Below are positions 50,621 to 58,545 of a stretch of 64,000 nt of DNA, piece after piece. Each line of letters starts with the position of its first letter. Position 1 is the first letter of the stretch. The notes below the pieces were generated by a model. That model had not been told where the DNA came from and ran no database searches. It was given only the letters and a program-made list of their open reading frames with translations. Both the position numbers and the translations under genes were made by a program. The DNA comes from DAOSXA01 sp964526835 (GTDB taxonomy: Bacteria; Zixibacteria; MSB-5A5; GN15; FEB-12): assembly GCA_964526835.1 (NCBI GenBank), contig CAZGMK010000008.1, positions 1 through 64,000 of the forward strand, read 5' to 3'.

Positions 50621-50879
50621 ATTCCTGTTCTTGCTCATTGTCAGCAGCAAATCTGATGCAACTACGCTAGCAATTATTACCGAGGCGTCTCCGGAGAAGT
50701 AAGGGACTGGTACTCTTGATCTTCGACCGACACCAATATAGGCGCATCCGGCCGCTTTGGCAACAGCTTTCTCACGGCTATCAACACCGTTTATGCAAAA
50801 CGCTTCAATTCTGCGCTTACGAATGGCCGAAACCAGCGGCGCTCTCACGTTTTTTGCAGTTCCTGCCGATGCAATTGAT

Positions 50880-51092
50880 ATGAATAAGCAGCGTGGCCAG
50901 AAGAAGGTGCAGCGGTGTGTCTATGTCCAGGCCTGTTATCTGGCTGAGGAACTGAGGTGTTTCGGGTACAAGACCGACTGTCCGCTCTATCAGGAGTCGA
51001 CGGGGGAGCTTTATAACAAGGCCAGGTTCGATGAGGCCATGGACAGACTGATCAACAAGACCGCCGCCAAGTACCAGCGAAATAACAAGTAG
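50880..51092 (+). CDS. Small four-cysteine protein of unknown function
   Basis: 70 residues from ATG 50880; a longer frame upstream overlaps the divergent gene's leader. Cysteines C13, C19, C27 and C34 are spaced C-x5-C-x7-C-x6-C (QRCVYVQACYLAEELRCFGY then KTDCPLY), suggesting metal or Fe-S binding. The C-terminal half is a basic amphipathic helix. No signal peptide. It has its own strong terminator, so it is a separate transcript between the dockerin gene and flgF. Confidence 0.65.
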   Translation: MNKQRGQKKVQRCVYVQACYLAEELRCFGYKTDCPLYQESTGELYNKARFDEAMDRLINKTAAKYQRNNK

Positions 51093-51128
51093 CTCCCTTC
51101 GATCGCTGATTGGCAGGGTGCGGGGCAG

Positions 51129-51157
51129 AGGCCGACGGAAGATTTTTCCGTCGGCCT
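51129..51157 (+). terminator. Terminator after the four-cysteine gene
   Basis: Perfect 12-bp stem AGGCCGACGGAA/TTCCGTCGGCCT (51129-51140 with 51146-51157). Confidence 0.85.
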
Positions 51158-51260
51158 TCGTTATTTGATTCCGCGGCTGTCTCGACCGCCGCCTTTTCGG
51201 GTAATCCGGGAACCACATAAGTAGTTAGTCGGCACAGGCTTACTGGATTGTCTGCAGCCT

Positions 51261-51276
51261 CGGCACGGCTGCTGCT
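51261..51276 (+). promoter_or_regulatory. Weak sigma-54-like promoter before flgF
   Basis: CGGCACG-GCTG-CTGCT with GG at 51262-51263 and GC at 51274-51275, 12 apart. Two mismatches to consensus, and the predicted start would leave only about 11 bases before ATG 51298. Confidence 0.35.
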
Positions 51277-51297
51277 TACATCGGGGCGGAGAAATAT

Positions 51298-52032
51298 ATG
51301 ATTAAGGGACTGTATACATCCGCCTCGGGCATGTTGCCCCACATCAAGAAGCAGGAGTTGTCGGCCAATAACCTGGCTAACGCCTCGACTTCCGGCTACA
51401 AGAAAGACCGGGTTTTCACTCGTGAGCTGACCAAAGCCGAAACCAGGCTGGCCTCGACTCCAACCGAGTGGGCCCAGCCGATGACCGATCATATCTACAC
51501 CGATTTCCAGTCCGGTGCTTTCAGTCGCACCGATAACCCCCTGGATTTCGCCATTGAGGGCGATGGATTCTTCGCCCTGCAGGCTCCCGATGGTCAGATA
51601 CTCCTGACGCGCTCGGGATCATTCGCGGCCTCACCGGAAGGGCTGCTGACCTTTCCCGGGGGAGCGCTGGTGATCGGCGAGGGCGGTCCGATTGAAATCG
51701 GCAACGGCCGGGTCGAGGTGTCCTACACCGGCGATGTTCAGGTCGACGGCTTCACGGTTGGCCGACTGGTCCCCGTAACCGTACCTGATCTTACGCGACT
51801 GGAGAAGGTCGGCGGCTCGATGTTCGCGGTCCCGCCCGGGCAGGAACTGATCCCCCTTGAGGACATCACGATCAGGCAGGGATACCTTGAAGCCTCGAAT
51901 GTCGACATCGTGTCCGAGATGGTGGATATGATTGCATCGTACCGGGCTTATGAGGCCAACGCCAAGGCGGTGCAGTCCCAGGATAGCTCATTGGAACACC
52001 TGTTCAATCGCGTCGCGTCACGCGGCCAGTAA
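51298..52032 (+). CDS. flgF: Flagellar basal-body rod protein FlgF
   Basis: 244 residues. Rod motif ELSANNLANASTSGYKKDRV, the DNPLDFAIEGDGFFALQ hinge and the C-terminal block VSEMVDMIASYRAYEANAKAV. Distinguished from FlgG by length and by lying directly before it. Ends 23 bases before flgG. Confidence 0.93.
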   Translation: MIKGLYTSASGMLPHIKKQELSANNLANASTSGYKKDRVFTRELTKAETRLASTPTEWAQPMTDHIYTDFQSGAFSRTDNPLDFAIEGDGFFALQAPDGQILLTRSGSFAASPEGLLTFPGGALVIGEGGPIEIGNGRVEVSYTGDVQVDGFTVGRLVPVTVPDLTRLEKVGGSMFAVPPGQELIPLEDITIRQGYLEASNVDIVSEMVDMIASYRAYEANAKAVQSQDSSLEHLFNRVASRGQ

Positions 52033-52055
52033 TCGGGCAGGGATAGGAGAATAAG

Positions 52056-52844
52056 ATGCTGAAAGCCATGCGAACCGCTGCTTCTGGAATGCAGAGCCAG
52101 CAGATGAATGTCGACAACATTGCCAACAACCTGGCTAATGTCAACACTACGGGCTTCAAGAAGAGTCGGATCGAGTTTCAGGACGTGCTCTATCAGAGGT
52201 ATCGTCAGGCCGGCGTCACTTCCGCGGTAGGCTCCGAAGTGCCAAACGAACTGGCGGTCGGATACGGCGTCAAGCCGGTAGCCACCGTCCGGCACTTCTC
52301 GACCGGAAACCTCGAGCAGACCGGCAATCCTCTCGACATGGCCATCGACGGCGACGGGTTCTTTCAGGTACAGGCCCCGGACGGATCTACCGTCTACACT
52401 CGCGATGGAGCCTTCAAGCTCTCGGCCGACGGGCGCGTTGTCAACTCGGATGGCCACGTGCTGTTGCCGGAGATCACGATACCCGAGGACGCCGTCTCCG
52501 TATCGGTTGGTGTCGACGGCACGATCCAGGTGCGTCAGAGTGGTCAGGATATCGCCACCGATGTCGGTCAGATCGAACTGGCTCGGTTTGTTAATCCGGC
52601 CGGACTCTCAGCTCTCGGCCATAACCTTTACCGGGTGACCGGGGCTTCGGGCGACCCCATCACGGACACGCCGGGACAGGGTGGACTCGGTCAGATCAGC
52701 CAGGGCTACCTGGAGATGTCCAACGTGAGCGTTGTCGATGAGATGGTCAACATGATTGTCGCTCAGCGCGCATACGAGATGAATTCCAAGGCGATCCAGA
52801 CAGCCGACGACATGTCCGGAATCGCCAACAACCTCAAGAGGTAG
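52056..52844 (+). CDS. flgG: Flagellar distal rod protein FlgG
   Basis: 262 residues, the usual length. Near-consensus start MLKAMRTAASGMQSQQMNVD, then NNLANVNTTGFKKSRIEFQD, the middle GNPLDMAIDGDGFFQVQ and the end VNMIVAQRAYEMNSKAIQTAD. flgA begins six bases later. Confidence 0.97.
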   Translation: MLKAMRTAASGMQSQQMNVDNIANNLANVNTTGFKKSRIEFQDVLYQRYRQAGVTSAVGSEVPNELAVGYGVKPVATVRHFSTGNLEQTGNPLDMAIDGDGFFQVQAPDGSTVYTRDGAFKLSADGRVVNSDGHVLLPEITIPEDAVSVSVGVDGTIQVRQSGQDIATDVGQIELARFVNPAGLSALGHNLYRVTGASGDPITDTPGQGGLGQISQGYLEMSNVSVVDEMVNMIVAQRAYEMNSKAIQTADDMSGIANNLKR

Positions 52845-52850
52845 CTCCGG

Positions 52851-53543
52851 ATGAGGATTTCAGGCACATTGGCAACCCTGCTGCTCTGGCTGTTACTCAG
52901 CTTACCGGGCGGCGCCGCAGCAATGACAATCGAGGCCGCCATAACCGAGCATATGTCGTCGTTGTACGACCTGGACATGACGCGGTACGAGATAGAGGTG
53001 CTGAGGAATCCCTTTCAGTCCGACACGGTGGCCGCCTCCGAATTTGAGCTGCAGCCGATGACCAGAAGCGAACCGCTGGGACTGTTCTCCATCCGCGCCG
53101 CCATCGTTCGCGACAACGAGGAAATCGAGTCTCACCAGGTGAGGCTGCGGATAAAGCGATACGATGATGTTATGGTTACTGTCGATCGAATCGGTCGCTC
53201 GGAGATCATCGACGCCGGTCAGGTCGAATTGCGAAGAGTCGATATCACAGAACTCAGAGAGAAGCCAATCAGGACGGCCACAGAATTCAAAGGCCTGCGC
53301 ACCAGACGAAACCTCAGGCGGGGAGAGGTGCTGACCACCGGCGACCTCGAACCCATTCCCGATGTGGAACGCGGCAGCGAAGTGCAGATAACGTTTACTG
53401 AAGGTCTGTGTGTCGTGACCGCACCGGGCGAAGTCCTCGAAGCCGGGGCCAGGGGCGAGTTCGTCCGTGTCCGCAACAAGGCCACCAAGAAGATAATAAA
53501 CGCTCGCGTCGTCGATGGATCGGCGGTCGCGGTGGATCCGTAA
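52851..53543 (+). CDS. flgA: P-ring assembly chaperone FlgA
   Basis: 230 residues with a signal peptide (cleavage near GGAAA, residue 24). The C-terminal SAF domain (about 105-225) has VDRIGRSEIIDAGQVELRRV, RRNLRRGEVLTTGDLEPIP and the final VRVRNKATKKIINARV. Periplasmic chaperone for FlgI. The flgH start lies 13 bases beyond. Confidence 0.93.
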   Translation: MRISGTLATLLLWLLLSLPGGAAAMTIEAAITEHMSSLYDLDMTRYEIEVLRNPFQSDTVAASEFELQPMTRSEPLGLFSIRAAIVRDNEEIESHQVRLRIKRYDDVMVTVDRIGRSEIIDAGQVELRRVDITELREKPIRTATEFKGLRTRRNLRRGEVLTTGDLEPIPDVERGSEVQITFTEGLCVVTAPGEVLEAGARGEFVRVRNKATKKIINARVVDGSAVAVDP

Positions 53544-53556
53544 ATCGGAGATACTC

Positions 53557-54144
53557 ATGAACTATCGGAAGGTTCTGCTGTTTTTGGTAATTCTCCTGCT
53601 GTTGCCGTTTTGCGTGAAGTCCTGGGGCGGCGATTTCGGACAGGCTCAATCCCTGTACACTGACATCAAGGCCCACCAGGTCGGCGACATCCTGACTGTT
53701 CTGATCTATGAGAACAGCCGCGCCAGTCAACAGGTCGAATCGAAGAATGAGAAGACCGCCAAGGGATCGACCAAAGGCGGGCCCGGGTCGGGACCGCTCG
53801 ACTTCATCCCCCTGTTCGGGGTCGACCTGGAGGCCAAGAACAGCCACGACGGCAAGGGCGAGAACTCGCGGCTGGGCAGCCTGCGGGCGAAGATGTCGGT
53901 CACCGTGGTCGGCCGGAAACCCAACGGCGATCTTGTCATCGAGGGTTCGCGCGCCATCGGTATCTCCAATGATCGTGAGACCATTGCGCTTTCCGGGGTC
54001 GTGCGACCGAAAGACATCACGCCCGACAATACCATCGATTCATATCTGATCGCCGACGCCGAGATAAGCTACACCGGCAAGGGTTCGGCCGAGACAGCGT
54101 CCCGTCAGGGATTTGTCGGACGCCTGCTCAACTGGCTGTTCTAG
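53557..54144 (+). CDS. flgH: Flagellar L-ring protein FlgH
   Basis: 195 residues from ATG 53557 (GGAG upstream). Signal-like helix (residues 5-18) ends LLLLPFCVKS; the Cys at 19 is not in a standard lipobox (LPFC), so lipidation is doubtful. Mature part has SLYTDIKAHQVGDILTVLIYE, SASQQ-like Ser-rich loop, GRKPNGDLVIEGSR, and the end RQGFVGRLLNWLF. Outer-membrane ring around the rod, which shows the cell is diderm. Confidence 0.92.
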   Translation: MNYRKVLLFLVILLLLPFCVKSWGGDFGQAQSLYTDIKAHQVGDILTVLIYENSRASQQVESKNEKTAKGSTKGGPGSGPLDFIPLFGVDLEAKNSHDGKGENSRLGSLRAKMSVTVVGRKPNGDLVIEGSRAIGISNDRETIALSGVVRPKDITPDNTIDSYLIADAEISYTGKGSAETASRQGFVGRLLNWLF

Positions 54145-54153
54145 GAGGTGGCC

Positions 54154-55287
54154 ATGCTGGCAGTTGTCATACGAATTCTGCCCCCGACGGGGATGATGGC
54201 GTTGCTGACCCTGTTCATCGCTCTGACTACCACGGTTGACGCCTCCAAAGTTCGAATCAAGGACATTTGCGCCTTTCAGCACAGCCAGGAGGTGGACCTG
54301 GTCGGCTACGGCCTTGTGGTCGGCCTCGATGGCACCGGTGACGGAACAGGAACCCGGTTCACGGTTCAATCCCTGGTCAACATGATGGAGCGTATGGGCC
54401 TCACGGTGAAGCCTGATCAAGTCAAAGTCAAAAACGTGGCGGCGGTCATGGTGACCGGCAGGATCACCAGCGAGATGTCCGCCGGGACGTACTTCGACGT
54501 AAACGTATCCTCGGTCGGCGATGCCTCTTCGCTGGCCGGTGGGACCCTTCTGATGACGCCCCTTACCGGTCTGGACGGAAACGTCCGGGCGGTGGCTCAG
54601 GGAGCTGTGTCGATCGGGGGTTTCAATGTCCAGGTCGACGAGGGCAACAAGATCGTCAACAATTACACTTTGGTCGGACGCGTCCCAAACGGCGGCAAAG
54701 TGAGCGCCCCTCTGGTCGTCGAGGAGGAAGCCTCGAAGGAATTCTTCCTTTCGCTTCACAACCCGGACCTGACCACCGCCAGCCGCGTGGCCGACCGTAT
54801 CAACATCAAGTACGGCCTGACCTCCTGGGCGATCGATGGAGGCACTGTTCGGGTGGTGGTGCCGGATTCGCTGTGGTATCCCTCAACCAGGACACGCTTC
54901 CTGTCCGACATTGGCCAGCTCGACGTCGTACCGGACAACCCGGCGCGGGTAGTCATCAACGAGAAGACCGGTACTATAGTGGCCGGTCAACACGTCACTA
55001 TCGAACCGGTGGCTATCGCCCACGGGACAATTACGGTTACAATCCAGTCCTCGCCGGTAATATCTCAGCCGCAACCATTCAGCCAGGGCGAGACCGTGGT
55101 AACCCAACAGCCTCGTTTGAATGTGCAGCAAGACAAGGCCCGTGTCACTTACATGAATGGGGCTGTGTACCTGAAAGACGTAGCCAAGGCCCTCAACAAG
55201 ATAGGCGCCACGCCTCGCGACATAATCGCGATCTTCCAGGCCCTTAAGCAGGCCGGGGCATTGCGCTCAGAACTGATCATTTTGTGA
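54154..55287 (+). CDS. flgI: Flagellar P-ring protein FlgI
   Basis: 377 residues from ATG 54154 (AGGAGG at 54144-54149). Signal peptide up to about residue 30. Motifs: VRIKDICAF, VGYGLVVGLDGTGDG, KNVAAVMVTG and SSVGDASSLAGGTLLMTPL. Peptidoglycan-level ring. Its stop overlaps the next ATG. Confidence 0.97.
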   Translation: MLAVVIRILPPTGMMALLTLFIALTTTVDASKVRIKDICAFQHSQEVDLVGYGLVVGLDGTGDGTGTRFTVQSLVNMMERMGLTVKPDQVKVKNVAAVMVTGRITSEMSAGTYFDVNVSSVGDASSLAGGTLLMTPLTGLDGNVRAVAQGAVSIGGFNVQVDEGNKIVNNYTLVGRVPNGGKVSAPLVVEEEASKEFFLSLHNPDLTTASRVADRINIKYGLTSWAIDGGTVRVVVPDSLWYPSTRTRFLSDIGQLDVVPDNPARVVINEKTGTIVAGQHVTIEPVAIAHGTITVTIQSSPVISQPQPFSQGETVVTQQPRLNVQQDKARVTYMNGAVYLKDVAKALNKIGATPRDIIAIFQALKQAGALRSELIIL

Positions 55288-56243
55288 TGACCATATCCCA
55301 ACCGACAGCACCGCCGCTGTGTCCCTCGACGGCCGGCCTCGAGAATCTGAGGGGGCGCCGGGCCGGAACCATCGAAGGCGAAAAAGCGCGTTTGCGCAGA
55401 GCCACGCGGGAGTTCGAGGCCTTCTTCACACACTACCTGTTGAAGACCATGCGCAAGACGGTCCCCGACAATCCGCTTTCCGACGGGCTGCCATTCCAGG
55501 ACGGCGCCGGACGCCAGACCTTCACAGACTTGTTCGATATGGAGGTCGCCCGCCACGTCAGTTCCTCCACCAACGGCGGCCTAGCCGATGTGCTGTATCG
55601 TGCCATGGCGCCTCTGATTGAAGCAGAGTTCGACCCGGGCCGACATCCTGGCGACATCAAGCCGCTCACTCCCGGCGACGGGGAATTCACTCCCCTGCAG
55701 AGCGGACCGCTCGGATTGCCGGACTCCGGCCGGCGCCGGATGGTCCTGTCCGACAGAGATGAGCCGATGCGGCCGATTCGGGTGGACCGTCGCACTGTCC
55801 CCGATGATGAGATATCTTCGCATTTCGGTCGTGATATACGTGCCGCCGCACGCCGTCACAGGCTCGACCCGGCGCTGATTCATTCCGTGATCAAGGCCGA
55901 ATCGGCTGGCCAACCGCGGGCGGTCTCGCGCGCGGGAGCCAAGGGGCTGATGCAGTTGATGGACAGCACCGCCGCCTCGCTCGGACTGACCGACCCCTTC
56001 GATCCCGCCCAGAATATCGAGCGAGGCGCAGCCTACCTCAAGCAACTGATGGATCGTTACGGTGACATTGACACGGCCCTGGCGGCCTACAATGCAGGAC
56101 CCGGCGCGGTTGATCGCTACGGCGGCATCCCGCCCTATGCCGAAACCAGAGATTATGTCGAGAAAGTGAAACGCTTCTTCGACGAGGCCAAAAGCGATTT
56201 GAATGCGATGCCGGCTAAAGCGCGATCGCATGCAAACCGATAA
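55287..56243 (+). CDS. flgJ: FlgJ-type rod-cap protein fused to a lytic transglycosylase
   Basis: 318 residues from ATG 55287, overlapping the flgI stop. N-terminal rod-binding domain (about 35-110): REFEAFFTHYLLKTMRKTV, then a Pro-rich linker. C-terminal SLT domain (about 180-300) with catalytic Glu in VIKAESAGQPRAVS, GLMQLM and AAYNAGPGAVDRYGG. Classical proteobacterial FlgJ carries a GH73 glucosaminidase instead. It would both cap the rod and cut peptidoglycan for it. Confidence 0.9.
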   Translation: MTISQPTAPPLCPSTAGLENLRGRRAGTIEGEKARLRRATREFEAFFTHYLLKTMRKTVPDNPLSDGLPFQDGAGRQTFTDLFDMEVARHVSSSTNGGLADVLYRAMAPLIEAEFDPGRHPGDIKPLTPGDGEFTPLQSGPLGLPDSGRRRMVLSDRDEPMRPIRVDRRTVPDDEISSHFGRDIRAAARRHRLDPALIHSVIKAESAGQPRAVSRAGAKGLMQLMDSTAASLGLTDPFDPAQNIERGAAYLKQLMDRYGDIDTALAAYNAGPGAVDRYGGIPPYAETRDYVEKVKRFFDEAKSDLNAMPAKARSHANR

Positions 56244-56276
56244 ACCAACAAAGCTTGATAACAGGACAAAGAGTGC

Positions 56277-56762
56277 ATGATTGACCGTCTGATTGACATA
56301 CTCGGCAGGGAAGCCGGCCTCTTCGAGGACTTTCTGCGACTACTTGAGGAGCAGCAGAAGGCGCTGGTCGAAAGAGACCTGTCGACTCTGCAGTCAGTTA
56401 CGGAGAGGCTCCACGAAAAGAGTGTGGAGAGTCGGTTTCTGGATCAGCGACGTCAGCAGATCGTAGCCGAGATAAAGGCGACCGAGGGGCTCGAGGGGGA
56501 CATCAACGTCACTCGTTTGCTGGAGATCACCGACGATGAGAGGGCGGACCAATTGCGCCGACTGCGCGCCCTGATCGTGAAGCTTCACGATCAGATCGCC
56601 GACACGCGCAATCGCAACGCGCTGCTGATAAACCGTTCTCGCGAGTACGTAGCGCGGACCATGAAGATGCTCTCGGAGATCAACATGCCCAAGCCCACCT
56701 ATAGCGCCGTCGGGGGTTACACCACCGAGGGTTCCGCGATTGCTGTGAACAGGAGGGCCTGA
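56277..56762 (+). CDS. flgN: FlgN-like flagellar export chaperone
   Basis: 161 residues, all helical. It has the FlgN N-terminal pattern LLEEQQKALVERDLSTLQSV and LHDQIADTRNRNALLINRSREYV in the second helix. By family it binds FlgK and FlgL before export. It lies directly before flgK, whose ATG overlaps its stop (TGATG), a position typical for flgN. Confidence 0.83.
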   Translation: MIDRLIDILGREAGLFEDFLRLLEEQQKALVERDLSTLQSVTERLHEKSVESRFLDQRRQQIVAEIKATEGLEGDINVTRLLEITDDERADQLRRLRALIVKLHDQIADTRNRNALLINRSREYVARTMKMLSEINMPKPTYSAVGGYTTEGSAIAVNRRA

Positions 56763-58150
56763 TGTCTGGATTGTTTCAGGGACTCGAGCTAGGCAAGCGG
56801 GCGCTGCTGACCCACCAGCTCAACCTGCAGACCATCGGCCACAACATCGCCAACGTCGACACCCCCGGCTTCCGCCGCCAGCGTGTATCATTCAGCTCCA
56901 GCCTGCCGGAGCAATCGATGAAGGGACCGATCGGCACCGGGATTCAGGCGGTCGGCGTGCGACACATCCGCGATCTCTTCCTGACCGACCAGTTCCGAAA
57001 GGACAACCGGGAGCTGGGGCAGTGGACCTACAAGGAGAAGACGCTGTCGCAAATCGAGGCGGCCTTTGGCGAGCCCAGCGACACATCGCTCTCTTCGCTG
57101 ATTACCGACTTTTTCGACTCCTGGTCGAGTCTCGCTCGTGGTGATCAGGGAGCACAGTCCGCGATCATCGAACAGGCCGGGCTCCTAACAAACGCCTTCC
57201 ATGAGCTCTCCGGGAATCTCATCAATCTCCAGGACTCAATCGACAGCGACCTGGTGATGATTACTTCCGACATAAACAGCCTTACTTCGGAAATCGCCAA
57301 CCTGAACAAGCAGATCAAGCGCACTGAACTCGATGGACATTCGGCCAACGACCTTCGCGATATCCGTGACTACGCCCTCGACCAATTGTCTGAACTCATC
57401 GACGTCAATACGCACGAGAGCGCCAAGGGCGACATGATCGTCTACATCGGGTCAATGGCCATCGTCGATCAGGACTCAAGCCACGACCTCGGCACGCGGG
57501 TGGTCAACATCGATGGCCGCGTCCGCCATGAACTGGTGTGGGAAGGCACCGAGATCAGCGTGAAGAATCTGACCGGCAAGCTCAAGGGTCTGATGGAGTC
57601 GCGCGACGAAATCCTGCCGCACTATCTCCAGGAGCTGGATACGCTGGCCGGGGCGCTGGTTGAGCAGGTCAATGCCGTCCACCGAGCGGGTTACAGCGCC
57701 GACGGCAGCACCGAGATCAATTTCTTCGATCCGCATCGACTCAGCGCCACCAGTATCAGGATCAACACCGAGATCGTGGGAAATCCGGCCAAGATCGCGT
57801 TCTCTCAGTCCGGCGAAGAGGGTGACACCCGGATAGCCAAGGCGATCGCCGACCTCAGAACGGCACAGGTGCTCGATAACAACACTGCTTCGCTGAACAG
57901 CTATTACAACGGCCTGGTCGGCAGCCTTGGGGTGGAAGTGCGGCAGGCCAAATCATTCGCCGAAAACTATAATGTTCTGGTTAACCAGATAGAAAACGAG
58001 AAGTTCGCCGTACAGGGCGTCTCTCTGGATGAGGAGATGGCCAACATGGTGAAATTCCAACATGCTTACGACGCCGCCGCGCGAGTCGTTACGGTTATGG
58101 ATCAGGCGCTGGATACAGTCATACACCGCCTGGGAATCATGGGCCGATAA
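56762..58150 (+). CDS. flgK: Flagellar hook-associated protein FlgK (HAP1)
   Basis: 462 residues. N-terminal QTIGHNIANVDTPGFRRQRV, the ITSDINSLTSEIANLNKQIK helix and the C-terminal VSLDEEMANMVKFQHAYDAAARVVTVMDQALD block are as in FlgK. Junction between hook and filament. Starts in the flgN stop codon. Confidence 0.96.
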   Translation: MSGLFQGLELGKRALLTHQLNLQTIGHNIANVDTPGFRRQRVSFSSSLPEQSMKGPIGTGIQAVGVRHIRDLFLTDQFRKDNRELGQWTYKEKTLSQIEAAFGEPSDTSLSSLITDFFDSWSSLARGDQGAQSAIIEQAGLLTNAFHELSGNLINLQDSIDSDLVMITSDINSLTSEIANLNKQIKRTELDGHSANDLRDIRDYALDQLSELIDVNTHESAKGDMIVYIGSMAIVDQDSSHDLGTRVVNIDGRVRHELVWEGTEISVKNLTGKLKGLMESRDEILPHYLQELDTLAGALVEQVNAVHRAGYSADGSTEINFFDPHRLSATSIRINTEIVGNPAKIAFSQSGEEGDTRIAKAIADLRTAQVLDNNTASLNSYYNGLVGSLGVEVRQAKSFAENYNVLVNQIENEKFAVQGVSLDEEMANMVKFQHAYDAAARVVTVMDQALDTVIHRLGIMGR

Positions 58151-58191
58151 GGCCGGACTGAAATGCGCACGGTGACGCCACGGAGGGTCAA

Positions 58192-58536
58192 GTGCTGATT
58201 CTGACAAGGAAGTTGGGTGAATCGATCACGATCGGCGACGACATTAAGGTGTCTGTTCTGGGCATCCATGGTCGGCAGGTTCGTCTGGGCATAGATGCCC
58301 CCAGTGACGTGGTCGTCCATCGGGAAGAAGTCTATGTAAGGATACAGGCCGAGAACCGACGAGCCCAGAAATCGCTCAAGGACGACCTGTTGAACATGGT
58401 CGGAGCTATCAAAGGGAAAATCAAAGGCGACCAAACCGGCCGGGCCAGGCCGCCGGAGATCGAATACAAAGAGGACGAACGTCGCAGACGTCATCCGCGA
58501 CGTCGCAACGACGATGATCGTCCCTCCAAATCGTGA
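58192..58536 (+). CDS. csrA: Translational regulator CsrA, extended
   Basis: 114 residues from GTG 58192 (GGAGGG upstream), nearly twice the common 60-70. Residues 1-60 are standard: MLILTRKLGESITIGDD, RLGIDAPSDVVVHREEVY. The tail (about 70-114) is charged and basic, ending DERRRRHPRRRNDDD. CsrA binds GGA hairpins in mRNA leaders. Its place between flgK and flgL with fliW close by is the Firmicutes/spirochaete-like arrangement in which FliW antagonises CsrA to control flagellin translation. Confidence 0.95.
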   Translation: MLILTRKLGESITIGDDIKVSVLGIHGRQVRLGIDAPSDVVVHREEVYVRIQAENRRAQKSLKDDLLNMVGAIKGKIKGDQTGRARPPEIEYKEDERRRRHPRRRNDDDRPSKS

Positions 58537-58545
58537 GGCAGTAAG

